64,000 nucleotides of DNA from Saprospiraceae bacterium (GTDB lineage: Bacteria; Bacteroidota; Bacteroidia; Chitinophagales; Saprospiraceae): contig JABAQQ010000026.1 in NCBI GenBank assembly GCA_019187225.1, positions 150,192 through 214,191 of the forward strand, in the 5' to 3' direction. The position numbers and the translations under genes are program-made. This document shows, one piece after another, positions 16,716-25,473 of this stretch. The notes under the pieces were generated by a model that saw only the letters and a list, made by a program, of their open reading frames with translations, searched no databases and was not told where the DNA came from. Numbering within the stretch: the first letter of the stretch is position 1; every line of letters begins with the position of its first letter.

Positions 16716-18557
16716 ATGGTAAAATATGCCTCCATTTTTGTTCATTATTGGTCACTCCAAATACCGTTAAAAATTGGGGCGATCGCTGCTATGACCTGCA
16801 CTTCCTTGTACGGGCAACCCTATTTAAACGGTTTGGACCCCGATGCCCTCTCGCTCGATCTTCGGGATATTTATGGCGAATCGTCATTTGAATTCGAATC
16901 GGAACCAAATTCATGCTGGGCGCATGCTGTGGTCGCGGCTTATGAATCCAACTACATGCTATTGACCCATTATCCCGGTTGGGTATTGAATTTGTCTGAA
17001 AGCGGGGTGCTCTGTTGTGTGGGCAATCCGACCGACGGTTTTTTTCACGAGGTCGCATTACAAAAATTTAAAGACCGTTCTCACGGTTTTAAAGATGAAG
17101 GAAGCGACATAATATGCGGAGGCAATATGTGTAATTGCGAAGGAGCACAAGAATGGTTGGTGAACAATACCAATACGGTATCTCTGATGTTTATACCTCC
17201 TGTCCGCAATATAAAAGAAGCCATTTGTACCCATGGCGCAATAGCGGTTTCAGTAAAACCGGATAACTCTTTTTTATCCATAAAGCAGCATGAAGCGCCG
17301 CAAAAACTTACGCCCGGAACCGGTCATGCAGTGGTAATTATGGGGTGGGATGACGGCAAGAGAGCCTGGCTGATTCGAAATTCATCCGGTAGCGCCACTT
17401 GGGGCAACAGGGGCTATGCCTGGATAGAATACGGTACAATCGGTCTCTTTGCGGCATGGGTTGAGGCGAAAGACAATCGCAATTATTTACAAAGAGCAAA
17501 TGGTTCGCTTGTCGCTTGTGTTCGGAATTATGGGGAAGACCCGGATGAGTTAGCGCTTTTTGGTTCAAATCTCGACTGTAATGTGTGGAGCGGATATTGG
17601 AAAAGCGGATTCTGCTGGAAATCGAATGCGGTGGCCGTGCCGGATGCAGAAGTTTCGATGGAATCGAACATCGCCGCCGTATGGCGCAACGGCAAATACT
17701 ACTTTTTCTGGATATCCGGCAATGGAGCCGTGAATGTGGCCGAAAGGAATGAAAACGTATCCGACTGGTCGGGGTCTTCCGGTTTCTCCCAAATTGCGCC
17801 GCCGCGTTCGGCTTCCTTGTCGGGGAGTATCGCTGCCATTTCGCGCAAAGAAGGCCATATTGACGTTTTTTGGCTCGACCCCGAAGGACGATTGTATACT
17901 GCAAGTCTTGAAAATAACGCGCCCGATTGGACAGAGCCTTCCCGCTTGCCGGTAGTCGTGCGCGGAATTCCCAATGGGTCTATAGCTCTCACCACCCGCT
18001 CGCCCGCCACAATGGACGTGTTCTGGACTACTTCCGATGGTAACATCCGCGCAGTTTATTTTGATGAAAACGGACGGACAAATAAAAAGTGGAAAGACGA
18101 AATGGTATTGCCGGCCGGCAACCTGCCTCTCCGGCAAAAAAACTCATTGAGTGCCGTCGTTTCCAAAAATGGTAAAATTCATCTTTCTTTTATTACCAAA
18201 GAAGGAGTCATTGCGCAACTAACCTGGAGGGGCGCCCGATGGGAAGTGAAAAAGTTTGTAAACGCCCGGGTGGGCAACAATGGCAATATTGCATCGGTCA
18301 TTGGGCAGGACGACGGCGTGGTGCGGGTTTTCGGCGTGAATGAAGAAGGCGCCGTTTTTACCTTATCCGATGAAAATGGCAGATCCACTGCGCCAACTAT
18401 TATTTCTGCCGGCCAGCCCGCTGATCCAGCCAGAGGCATAAGCGCCGTCGCCCGCGCCAATGGCATCATTGATGTTTTTTGGACCAACAGCCGGGGCGAA
18501 TTGTTTGCCTGCTGGAAACCGCAAGGCAAAGACTGGGCGCTTCCGTACAAAATTTAA
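16716..18557 (+). CDS. secreted papain-like (C1) protease with beta-propeller domain
   Basis: A 613-residue exported protein (signal peptide MVKYASIFVHYWSLQ.. to about residue 34). Residues ~50-260 carry a papain-type triad: NSCWAHAVVAAYES with the nucleophile Cys near 67, GHAVVIMGWDD with the His near 203, and WLIRNSSGSATWGNRGYAWI with the Asn near 221. The remaining ~340 residues are repeats of about 50 residues with DVFWxxxDGxL and SGSIAAxxR patterns, like PLL/tachylectin-type sugar-binding propellers. A protease targeted to glycans is the natural reading. The start at 16716 is preferred over 16674, which overlaps the upstream gene. Confidence 0.85.
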   Translation: MVKYASIFVHYWSLQIPLKIGAIAAMTCTSLYGQPYLNGLDPDALSLDLRDIYGESSFEFESEPNSCWAHAVVAAYESNYMLLTHYPGWVLNLSESGVLCCVGNPTDGFFHEVALQKFKDRSHGFKDEGSDIICGGNMCNCEGAQEWLVNNTNTVSLMFIPPVRNIKEAICTHGAIAVSVKPDNSFLSIKQHEAPQKLTPGTGHAVVIMGWDDGKRAWLIRNSSGSATWGNRGYAWIEYGTIGLFAAWVEAKDNRNYLQRANGSLVACVRNYGEDPDELALFGSNLDCNVWSGYWKSGFCWKSNAVAVPDAEVSMESNIAAVWRNGKYYFFWISGNGAVNVAERNENVSDWSGSSGFSQIAPPRSASLSGSIAAISRKEGHIDVFWLDPEGRLYTASLENNAPDWTEPSRLPVVVRGIPNGSIALTTRSPATMDVFWTTSDGNIRAVYFDENGRTNKKWKDEMVLPAGNLPLRQKNSLSAVVSKNGKIHLSFITKEGVIAQLTWRGARWEVKKFVNARVGNNGNIASVIGQDDGVVRVFGVNEEGAVFTLSDENGRSTAPTIISAGQPADPARGISAVARANGIIDVFWTNSRGELFACWKPQGKDWALPYKI

Positions 18558-18700
18558 AGCGAGCAGGTCCTCCTGAAAACGCAAGATTGGCCAAAAAATG
18601 TGATTGAAACCGGAGGGGACACAAGGGCATCTTTGTACAGCCAATGAAAACAAACACCCTGTTCTCCTCGAATACCATAACCCCAAAAAACGTTGACCCT

Positions 18701-18728
18701 GGTAGCGCGATGTAAAGTCGTCGCTACC
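18701..18728. repeat. hairpin between convergent genes
   Basis: GGTAGCG and CGCTACC separated by 14 bases, lying between the protease gene end and the glycosyltransferase gene end. There is no clear T-run, so it may be a palindromic repeat rather than a terminator. Confidence 0.4.
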
Positions 18729-18732
18729 CATT

Positions 18733-19887
18733 TTACTTTGACAAGATAACCTCCACCAAATTCTCCCACGAGAAGCGCTCCTTCTCTTTCCGCACTCCCG
18801 CCTGCATCCCTTCTGCCTGCCCGTTTTCAAAAAAATCGCGCATCGCCCCTGCAATGGCTCCCGGTTCCGGCGCCACGACATAGCCCGACACCCCGTCCGC
18901 CACGATTTCCGGCAGACCGCCCACATTCGTGACGATCATCGGTATTTCAAAATGGAAAGCGATCTGTGAAATACCGCTCTGTGTGGCCGTCCGGTAAGGT
19001 TGCACCAGCAGGTCGGCTGCCGAAAAATAGAGCCGCACCTGATCCGCAGGGATGAATTTGAGGTGGAGATGCGCCCGGTCTGCCAGTCCCTTGTCGTCTA
19101 TTATTTTTTGGTAAACTTCCCATCCGTCGTAGCATTCGCCCGCCACAATCACGTGAATACCAGGCGCTTGCCCCAGTGCTTCGAGCAGGAGGTCGAGTCC
19201 CTTGTATTTTCGGATAAGGCCGAAAAACAGCACAACGGGCGCGTTTTCCGGCAAGCCAAGCTGTTGGCGGGCGGCGGCTTTTTCGAGTGGTTCGCCGTAG
19301 ATGTCGTAAATGGGGTGAGGTGCGAAACGGATCAATTTCGCTTCCCTGCCCCCGGCTGCGATCTGCCTTTCAGGCAAAAACTGCCCGATCTCTTCTCCCA
19401 CCGATTTCGACATCACCACAAAATCATCGCAGGCGCGGACAAAATAACGTGCAAATGTCCGGTCGCCGAAGCGCTTTTCATGGGGGATGATGTTGTCCAC
19501 CAACGCGGTGACGCGGAACACTGTTTTGGCAAAAAAACGCACAACCCGCAGCACCGTTCCGAGGCAAGGCCCCATGAAAGGCAGCCAGAAACGGACGATG
19601 ATCCGTCCGGGTTTTTCCCGCGCGATCTCGCGCCCCACGAACAGCCAGTTGAAAGGATTGACCGAATTGATCCGGGTTTTAATTTTCAGATTTGACGGCG
19701 GCGCGTCGTCGGTGTATTGCGTTTTCCCGGGAAAAAGAAAAGCAGGGTATTGCAATGAGAACGAGTATATTACAACTTCGTGTCCGGCTTGTTGCAGGGC
19801 TTGGGCGAGTCGTTCGGAAGATGCTGCAATGCCGCCGCGCAGGGGATGGGCGGGAGAAATGAGGACGATTTTTTTGTGTTGGGCCAA
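18733..19887 (-). CDS. glycosyltransferase, GT4-like (GT-B fold)
   Basis: A 384-residue protein. The N-terminal domain starts KKIVLISPAHPLRGGIAASSERLAQAL (a glycine-rich acceptor-side loop). The C-terminal donor-binding domain contains VVLFFGLIRKYKGLDLLLEAL and PYRTATQSGISQIAFHFEIP followed by GGLPEIV, the group 1 glycosyltransferase pattern. It transfers a sugar from a nucleotide donor in the cytosol; acceptor and sugar cannot be told from sequence. No other cell-surface polysaccharide genes are adjacent. Confidence 0.88.
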   Translation of the reverse strand: MAQHKKIVLISPAHPLRGGIAASSERLAQALQQAGHEVVIYSFSLQYPAFLFPGKTQYTDDAPPSNLKIKTRINSVNPFNWLFVGREIAREKPGRIIVRFWLPFMGPCLGTVLRVVRFFAKTVFRVTALVDNIIPHEKRFGDRTFARYFVRACDDFVVMSKSVGEEIGQFLPERQIAAGGREAKLIRFAPHPIYDIYGEPLEKAAARQQLGLPENAPVVLFFGLIRKYKGLDLLLEALGQAPGIHVIVAGECYDGWEVYQKIIDDKGLADRAHLHLKFIPADQVRLYFSAADLLVQPYRTATQSGISQIAFHFEIPMIVTNVGGLPEIVADGVSGYVVAPEPGAIAGAMRDFFENGQAEGMQAGVRKEKERFSWENLVEVILSK

Positions 19888-19915
19888 AACGAATTTTTCC
19901 GCAAAAGTAGCAAAA

Positions 19916-20626
19916 TCACCCCCCGGATAAATTTTCCAATGCCCGCGCTACTTCTTCCTTGTATTGCCGTCCAACCGGAATTTCTGTCCCGCCTGCTGTT
20001 ACCTCCGTCGCCGTGAACGCCTCGATGTGTCGCAAGGCTACGATAAAAGAACGGTGGACGCGCAAAAAGCCGAAGCCTTCCAGGGAGCGCTCCAATTCGC
20101 CCAACTGCATTTTGGTCACGATGGATCTTCCGCCCGGTAGAAAGATCCGCACGTATTCTTTCAGGCTTTCCACATGCTGAATTTCGTCGAGCCACACACG
20201 CACCATTTTTTTGTTGACGTTGAAAAACTGGAAAGGGCGGCCCGCCTTCGCCAAAGCTTCGGCGGGCGAGCCGGGGCGCTTCAGTTTTTGAACAGCCTTA
20301 ATAAATCGCTCGAAATCAATGGGTTTTAGCAGGTAGTCAACGACGCCGAGGTCATAACTTTCTAATGCGTATTCGTGATAGGCCGTCGTCAGGATGACTT
20401 GAGGCGGATACTGGAGTGAGCGCAAAAAATCAAGTCCTTTCAACCCCGGCAGGTTAATGTCGAGGAACAGCACATCCACCGGCGCTTCGCGCAGGGCTTC
20501 GAGGGCCTGAAGCGCGTCGGCACAGCGGCCGGTGAGGCGCAGGTAGGGTATCTGTCGCACGTAGTCTTCGAGTATGGTAGCGGCCAGCGGTTCGTCCTCG
20601 ACAATGAGGCAGTTGAGGGAGGTCAT
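19916..20626 (-). CDS. LytTR-family response regulator
   Basis: A 236-residue regulator. Receiver domain (residues ~1-120) with the acidic pair at ED(10-11), phospho-acceptor Asp near 56 in VLFLDINLPGLKGLDF, and the conserved Lys near 101 (LLKPIDF). The C-terminal LytTR DNA-binding domain (~140-236) carries HVESLKEYVRIFL and FLRVHRSFIVAL. It is the partner of the LytS-type kinase directly upstream (32-base gap) and probably controls envelope or cell-surface genes. Confidence 0.95.
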   Translation of the reverse strand: MTSLNCLIVEDEPLAATILEDYVRQIPYLRLTGRCADALQALEALREAPVDVLFLDINLPGLKGLDFLRSLQYPPQVILTTAYHEYALESYDLGVVDYLLKPIDFERFIKAVQKLKRPGSPAEALAKAGRPFQFFNVNKKMVRVWLDEIQHVESLKEYVRIFLPGGRSIVTKMQLGELERSLEGFGFLRVHRSFIVALRHIEAFTATEVTAGGTEIPVGRQYKEEVARALENLSGG

Positions 20627-20657
20627 TTTGATTTTTAAGTCATTGTTGAAATTTCAG

Positions 20658-21695
20658 TCATTTTGTCATTGAAGTCATTTCGTCATTGAGGTCAATGCGC
20701 AGTTCGGAGGAGAAGGCATCCATTGTTTGGGAGATACTGAATTTGTGACGGTGGGGATACAACAATTCCAATTGCCGCCGCACATTTTGCAAACCGATCC
20801 CTTGTGGGTTGGCAGCCTGACCGGCACCGGCGGAGTTTTCGATTTTGGCTTCTAAAACCTTGTTTTTCAATGAGATGGAAATATTGACCCATGCATGATC
20901 ACGTTGCTCGCTCACACCGTGTTTGAAAGCGTTTTCCACTAAGGGCAACAGTAGCAGTGGGGTAATCGTGCAGCCTGGATCATCGAGTTTTACGTCCATT
21001 TTTACCGAAAGGCGGTCGTCGTCGAAGCGGATTTTTTCCAGCTCCACGTAGTCACGCAGGTTCTGAACCTCCTTTTCCAAAGGCATTCCGGATTTGGCCG
21101 ATTCGTAGAGAACGTAGCGGAGCAGGTGCGCGAGTTTCAACGCTACCGGTGCGGTTTTGGGCGATTTCATGCGCGCCAAGGCGTAGAGGTTGTTGATGGT
21201 ATTGAACAAAAAATGCGGCTGGATCTGGCCTTTCAGGGCGCGCAGTTCGGCTTCCGATTTTTCTGCCCGGAGTTGGGCTTCGCGGCGTTGCAAAGCCTGT
21301 TGCCTGAAATACATTCGCGCCGACAACGCCGTGCAACTTGCCAGCACACAGTCGAAAATGTCGTACACCATGCGATAACTCCAGAACGAATAGGTGGCAT
21401 CAGGGAAATAAACGGGTACGATATAAGCGCCTTTCAGCGCCCGGTTGAGCAGGCCGCCGAGCAGATTGGCCGCCGCCGCGCCGCCGAAAGCCAGCCAGGT
21501 CTTTTGCTCGCCCCCGCCTGAAAACCGTTCGAAAAACCAAAAACACAGATAGGTCGCCAGCATCCGCGCAGGCATTTGCAGCCCTTCGGTCAGGGCATAT
21601 TTCCCTAAATTCCCGTCGTAGCGGCTATACGTATAGGCATAAATAAACCAGAAGGCCAGCCAGAAAGCGAGGTGGTACCAGACGCGGCGTTTCAT
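20658..21695 (-). CDS. LytS-type sensor histidine kinase
   Basis: A 345-residue kinase when started at MKRRVWYHLAFWLAFWF (21695). The N-terminal ~140 residues hold several membrane helices. The HisKA_7TM/His_kinase domain carries IQPHFLFNTINNLYALAR (phospho-acceptor His) and the ATPase N-box VENAFKHGV. The frame continues upstream to 21986 through GC-rich sequence that does not look coding. Operon with the LytTR regulator. Confidence 0.9.
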   Translation of the reverse strand: MKRRVWYHLAFWLAFWFIYAYTYSRYDGNLGKYALTEGLQMPARMLATYLCFWFFERFSGGGEQKTWLAFGGAAAANLLGGLLNRALKGAYIVPVYFPDATYSFWSYRMVYDIFDCVLASCTALSARMYFRQQALQRREAQLRAEKSEAELRALKGQIQPHFLFNTINNLYALARMKSPKTAPVALKLAHLLRYVLYESAKSGMPLEKEVQNLRDYVELEKIRFDDDRLSVKMDVKLDDPGCTITPLLLLPLVENAFKHGVSEQRDHAWVNISISLKNKVLEAKIENSAGAGQAANPQGIGLQNVRRQLELLYPHRHKFSISQTMDAFSSELRIDLNDEMTSMTK

Positions 21696-21851
21696 GGCGC
21701 AAACATCGGGAAAAACCCGGCGTCGAAAACCGCTTTCCGTAGGGAGCAAGCCGTTGTTCGTTGACGATCGTGGGGCAGGGCAGGGCATTCGGTGCACATT
21801 TGGGCCTTCAACGGGGGCGTTTCGTAAGTGGCGTCGGGCAGTTGGTAGCGC

Positions 21852-21942
21852 GGCGTTCACACCGCCCGGTACATGGCCATTTATGGCCGCTTTTATGCAG
21901 GACTCAGGCGTAAACGCCCTTGAACCGGGCGGCGCGAACGCC
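21852..21942. repeat. imperfect inverted repeat in the kinase/T9SS protein intergenic region
   Basis: GGCGTTCACACCGCCCGG (21852-21869) faces CCGGGCGGCGCGAACGCC (21925-21942), 16 of 18 bases paired. It is in the 319-base divergent intergenic region 21696-22014, which otherwise shows no gene. Confidence 0.6.
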
Positions 21943-22014
21943 ATACTACCCATGAACACGACCAATACCCCCTCATTGACATACACAAAAACGCAACATT
22001 TCTAACACTTCGCT

Positions 22015-24948
22015 ATGAAAACAGTACATTCCCGCCTTTTTCTTTTTTCCTTGCCCGCCAAAGTTTCGACGAAGGCGTGGCTGCCCGCCATAGTTTTAAC
22101 GACGGCAGGTCTTCTTTTCCCCTTTCTCCTTTTTTCCCAAACCACCCGTCACGTCCCTGCCGACTTTCCCACGATTCAGGCAGCGGTAAATGCGGCACAG
22201 GAAGGCGATACGGTGCTCGTCAGTCCCGGTATTTACTATGAAAATGTGCAGTTGCAGGGGCGCAACATCGTGCTGACCAGCCGTTATTTTCTGGAAAGCG
22301 ATCCGGCAAAGGTGATCCGCCAAACGGTCATTGATGGCAGTCAACCCGTGCATCCCGATACGGCAAGTTGTATCCTCATCTGGAAAGGCGAATCGGCCGC
22401 CACAGTGATCCAGGGTTTCACGCTGCGCGGCGGCAAGGGCACGCGTTGGTACGACCACTATGTGCCGGGTTATTTCCGCGAAGGCGGCGGCATTCTTTCC
22501 GAATTTTCCTCGCCGGTCATTCGCCACAACATCATCCGCGACAACACGGTGCCCAAGGAAGGCGCCAGCCTCATCAGTCATGGAGGAGGAGGCATCCGTT
22601 GCGGCGACGGCGCGCCGCGCATTGCGAACAATTGCATTGTCCGCAACCGGGCCGACGGCTACGGCGGCGGTATCGTCCTGAACTACTGCCCTGGCGCTAT
22701 CGTCGAGAACAACCTCATCGCGTTTAATACCGGCGGTAAGGATTTTTCGGGTGGCGGTTTTTGGGCTACCGGACTTGACCAACTCACGGTCAATATTTTC
22801 CGAAACAATACCGTCGCGTACAACCATTCGCCGTCAGGATCGGGCCAATGGAGCGGTAAGGCAGGCGGCGTGTGGATATTTTCCATTAAACTGGAAATGG
22901 AAAACAACATCGTTTGGGGCAATACCCAGGTCAGCGGCAAACAAATTGCCAAATCGGGTGGCGCGCTGGTACTCGAATACAATTGTGTGGAAACGGGTTT
23001 TTCCGGAACGGCCACCACCGCCGCCGACCCGGTATTTCGCGATACCCTGAGTTTCGTCCTCGAAGCGGGTTCTCCTGCCATTGATGCCGGTAATCCCGAC
23101 CCCGCGTACCAGGATTGGTCGAAAAACAACCGCAGCGCGGCGTTCCCGGCAAGGGGCAAACTGACTGCCGACCTCGGCGTCTATGGCGGCACCGATCCGA
23201 CGAACCCGGCTTGTCCGGAGTCGTTTCAGGTTCCGGGCAATTTTTCAAAAGTCCTTCAATCGCCGGTAGTCACGGCACCCGGCGATTCGCGCTCGGTGAA
23301 TTGGATAGATGTAGATGGCGACGCGGACCTCGACCTGTTTATCAGCAATGGTCCGCAGCAGGGGGAAAATAATTTCCTCTACCTCAACAATGGTACGGGC
23401 GGTTTCACACCGCTGACCGGCGATCCCATCGTTCAGGACGCCAAACCCTCCGACGGCGCCACATGGGCCGACGCGGACAACGACGGCGACAACGACTGTT
23501 TCGTCGTTAACTGGTACAATGTCAATAACTTGTTTTACAGAAACAACGGCAATGGTGCGTTTGAACAAGTGACAACCGGCCAGCTTGTAAATGATGGCGG
23601 CTACTCCGAAACGGCATCCTGGGGCGACTACGACAACGATGGCAAACTCGACCTCTATGTGACCAACAGCGAGGGCAACAAAAAGAATTTTCTTTACAAA
23701 GGAAACGGCGACGCTACCTTCACGAAGGTGACAACAGGCGCGCCGGTAACAGATGCCTTTACTTCCCGTTCTGTGAACTGGACAGACTTTGACAATGACG
23801 GCGATGTAGATATGTTCGTGACCAGCGAAGGCAACCAAAATGAGAATTTGTACCGCAACAACAACGACGGCACCTTTACGAAACTGACATCGGGCGCCTT
23901 GGTAACCGACGGCGGCAGTACCATGAGCAGCAGTTGGGGCGATTACGACAACGACGGCGATCCCGACGTGTTCCTCGCCAACGACCAGGGCAACGACGCT
24001 TTGTTTCGTAACGACGGCAACGAGACCTTTACGAAGGTGGTAAATGACCCGGTAGTCATGAGCGGCGGCAATTCCTTCGGAAGTCAGTGGGCCGACGTGG
24101 ACAACGACGGCGACCTCGATCTCTTCGTAACCAATTCATTTGGTGGTGGCCCCTGGAAAAATTTCCTTTTTTGGAACAACGGCGACGGTTCTTTCAGCCG
24201 CGATACGGCAGAAGTTTGCTCGAAGGACGAAGGCTGGTCGTACGGCTGCGCGTTCGGCGATTTCGACCGCGACGGCGATCTCGACCTGGGCGTGGCCAAC
24301 TGTTACAACGCCGCACAACCGGATTACCTGTACGAAAACCACGCCGCCGAATCCCCGAATAACTGGCTGGTGATCCATTGTGTAGGCACGACGAGCAACC
24401 GCAGCGCCATCGGCGCGAAGGTGCGCGTGACGGCTACCATTGGCGGGCAGGAAGTGACGCAATTGCGCGAGATCAGCGCCCAGTCGGGCTATTGCGGACA
24501 AAACCAACTGGCCGCGCACTTCGGTTTGGCGGACGCCGCAAGTTTCACCGTAACCATCCAGTGGCCATCGGGCCTGGAGGAGACTTTCGGCAACCTCGCT
24601 CCCAACCAGTATGTTGCGATTGTGGAAGGACAGGGCGTTACAGGAGTGCTGTCGCCCCGTCCGGGCGGAAAAGGACTGCGCTTATTACCGGCTGCACCCA
24701 ACCCATTCCGCGATTCTGTCGTAATCAGATGGGAGCAGGACAAAGCGGCTCCGGTGTTGATTGAAATCACTGATATGCAGGGAAAGATCATCTATTCCGA
24801 AAAAATGCAATCCCCGGCAGGCAAACGGGAATGGCGCTGGAATGGTCTGGATGCCGGGGGCTCCAGAGTGGCCGACGGCGTTTATGCCGTGACGTTGAAA
24901 GGGCAAGGAGGGCAGGCTACCCAACAGGTCATAAAAATGGGCGACTGA
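22015..24948 (+). CDS. T9SS-secreted protein: beta-helix, VCBS/FG-GAP repeats, ASPIC/UnbV and type A sorting domain
   Basis: A 977-residue exported protein. After a signal peptide ending near FSQ (residue ~42), residues ~45-400 form a right-handed beta-helix (FPTIQAAVNAAQEGDTVLVSPG start, pectate-lyase/NosD-like). Residues ~415-770 contain seven or more VCBS/FG-GAP repeats with Ca-binding DxDxDGDxD patterns (DVDGDADLDLF, DYDNDGKLDLYV). Residues ~785-880 resemble ASPIC/UnbV. The C-terminal ~85 residues, with PNPF and a GVYAV motif, are the type A T9SS sorting domain. The protein is likely a calcium-stabilised surface adhesin or glycan-acting protein. Two copies of a dispersed CCCGCC-type repeat lie in its signal-peptide coding region. 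Confidence 0.92.
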   Translation: MKTVHSRLFLFSLPAKVSTKAWLPAIVLTTAGLLFPFLLFSQTTRHVPADFPTIQAAVNAAQEGDTVLVSPGIYYENVQLQGRNIVLTSRYFLESDPAKVIRQTVIDGSQPVHPDTASCILIWKGESAATVIQGFTLRGGKGTRWYDHYVPGYFREGGGILSEFSSPVIRHNIIRDNTVPKEGASLISHGGGGIRCGDGAPRIANNCIVRNRADGYGGGIVLNYCPGAIVENNLIAFNTGGKDFSGGGFWATGLDQLTVNIFRNNTVAYNHSPSGSGQWSGKAGGVWIFSIKLEMENNIVWGNTQVSGKQIAKSGGALVLEYNCVETGFSGTATTAADPVFRDTLSFVLEAGSPAIDAGNPDPAYQDWSKNNRSAAFPARGKLTADLGVYGGTDPTNPACPESFQVPGNFSKVLQSPVVTAPGDSRSVNWIDVDGDADLDLFISNGPQQGENNFLYLNNGTGGFTPLTGDPIVQDAKPSDGATWADADNDGDNDCFVVNWYNVNNLFYRNNGNGAFEQVTTGQLVNDGGYSETASWGDYDNDGKLDLYVTNSEGNKKNFLYKGNGDATFTKVTTGAPVTDAFTSRSVNWTDFDNDGDVDMFVTSEGNQNENLYRNNNDGTFTKLTSGALVTDGGSTMSSSWGDYDNDGDPDVFLANDQGNDALFRNDGNETFTKVVNDPVVMSGGNSFGSQWADVDNDGDLDLFVTNSFGGGPWKNFLFWNNGDGSFSRDTAEVCSKDEGWSYGCAFGDFDRDGDLDLGVANCYNAAQPDYLYENHAAESPNNWLVIHCVGTTSNRSAIGAKVRVTATIGGQEVTQLREISAQSGYCGQNQLAAHFGLADAASFTVTIQWPSGLEETFGNLAPNQYVAIVEGQGVTGVLSPRPGGKGLRLLPAAPNPFRDSVVIRWEQDKAAPVLIEITDMQGKIIYSEKMQSPAGKREWRWNGLDAGGSRVADGVYAVTLKGQGGQATQQVIKMGD
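22053..22110. repeat. two tandem copies of a CCCGCC...GAAGGCGG-type dispersed repeat in a signal peptide
   Basis: GCCCGCCAAAGTTTCGACGA (from 22053) and GCCCGCCATAGTTTTAACGA (from 22083) are related to the palindromic units at 40174-40201 and 51024-51051. Here both are translated, as part of the signal peptide of the T9SS protein. Confidence 0.6.
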
Positions 24949-25060
24949 CTGCAGACGACTTGGGTCTGGTCGGTAACGAATAGTACAAAATGCAGTATAT
25001 CAATGCGTTAAGAAAGTTTGATCTGCTCTTTTTTGAAATAACAATTGCTGTCAATTTTCG

Positions 25061-25191
25061 GAGGCTGTCTCATAAGTCTGTTTATTCGTTTATTTGGTGA
25101 TTTGATTATTGCGTTACACCCACATAGGCAGGGTTGTTTTCAAATAAACAAATCACCCAATGAACAAATCACCGACTTGAGAGACAGCCTC
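25061..25191. mobile_element. MITE-like palindromic element, family 1, copy B
   Basis: A 131-base element starting GAGGCTGTCTCATAAGTC and ending GACTTGAGAGACAGCCTC, with long imperfect inverted ends. The centre (TGCGTTACACCCACATAGGC...GGGTTGTTTTCAAATAAACA) matches copy A at 11335-11463 read on the other strand. The rest of 24949-25473 holds no gene I can support; 25200-25290 is GC-rich with repeated GGGGCGCTGCCCC/GCGCCGCCCC strings. Confidence 0.7.
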
Positions 25192-25473
25192 TTATTTTTA
25201 ACTCGCCGGGGCGCTGCCCCTCCAAGGGCGATATCGGGCATAAACGACTACAAATATAACGGAGCGCCGCCCCTACCTAAAGAGTTACTTTAAAACATAC
25301 TCCATCTGCACGCTCCCAAATGCTTAGGTTGCAAGTCGTAAGTCTTATGCCATTTTCCAACAAATCCGTACATTCGCCCGCTCCAATAAAAAACCTTTGC
25401 CCCTGTTTTCAGAATTTTGCCCGCCTCCGCTTCGTTCATCTGTCTCGTTCACCACCAAACAGATTCCTCTTTG

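Noticed and set aside
21694-22005. Plus-strand frame of 103 residues in the kinase/T9SS gap
   Set aside because: Covers an intergenic inverted repeat, has no recognisable features and no promoter; the kinase extension on the other strand is equally unconvincing.
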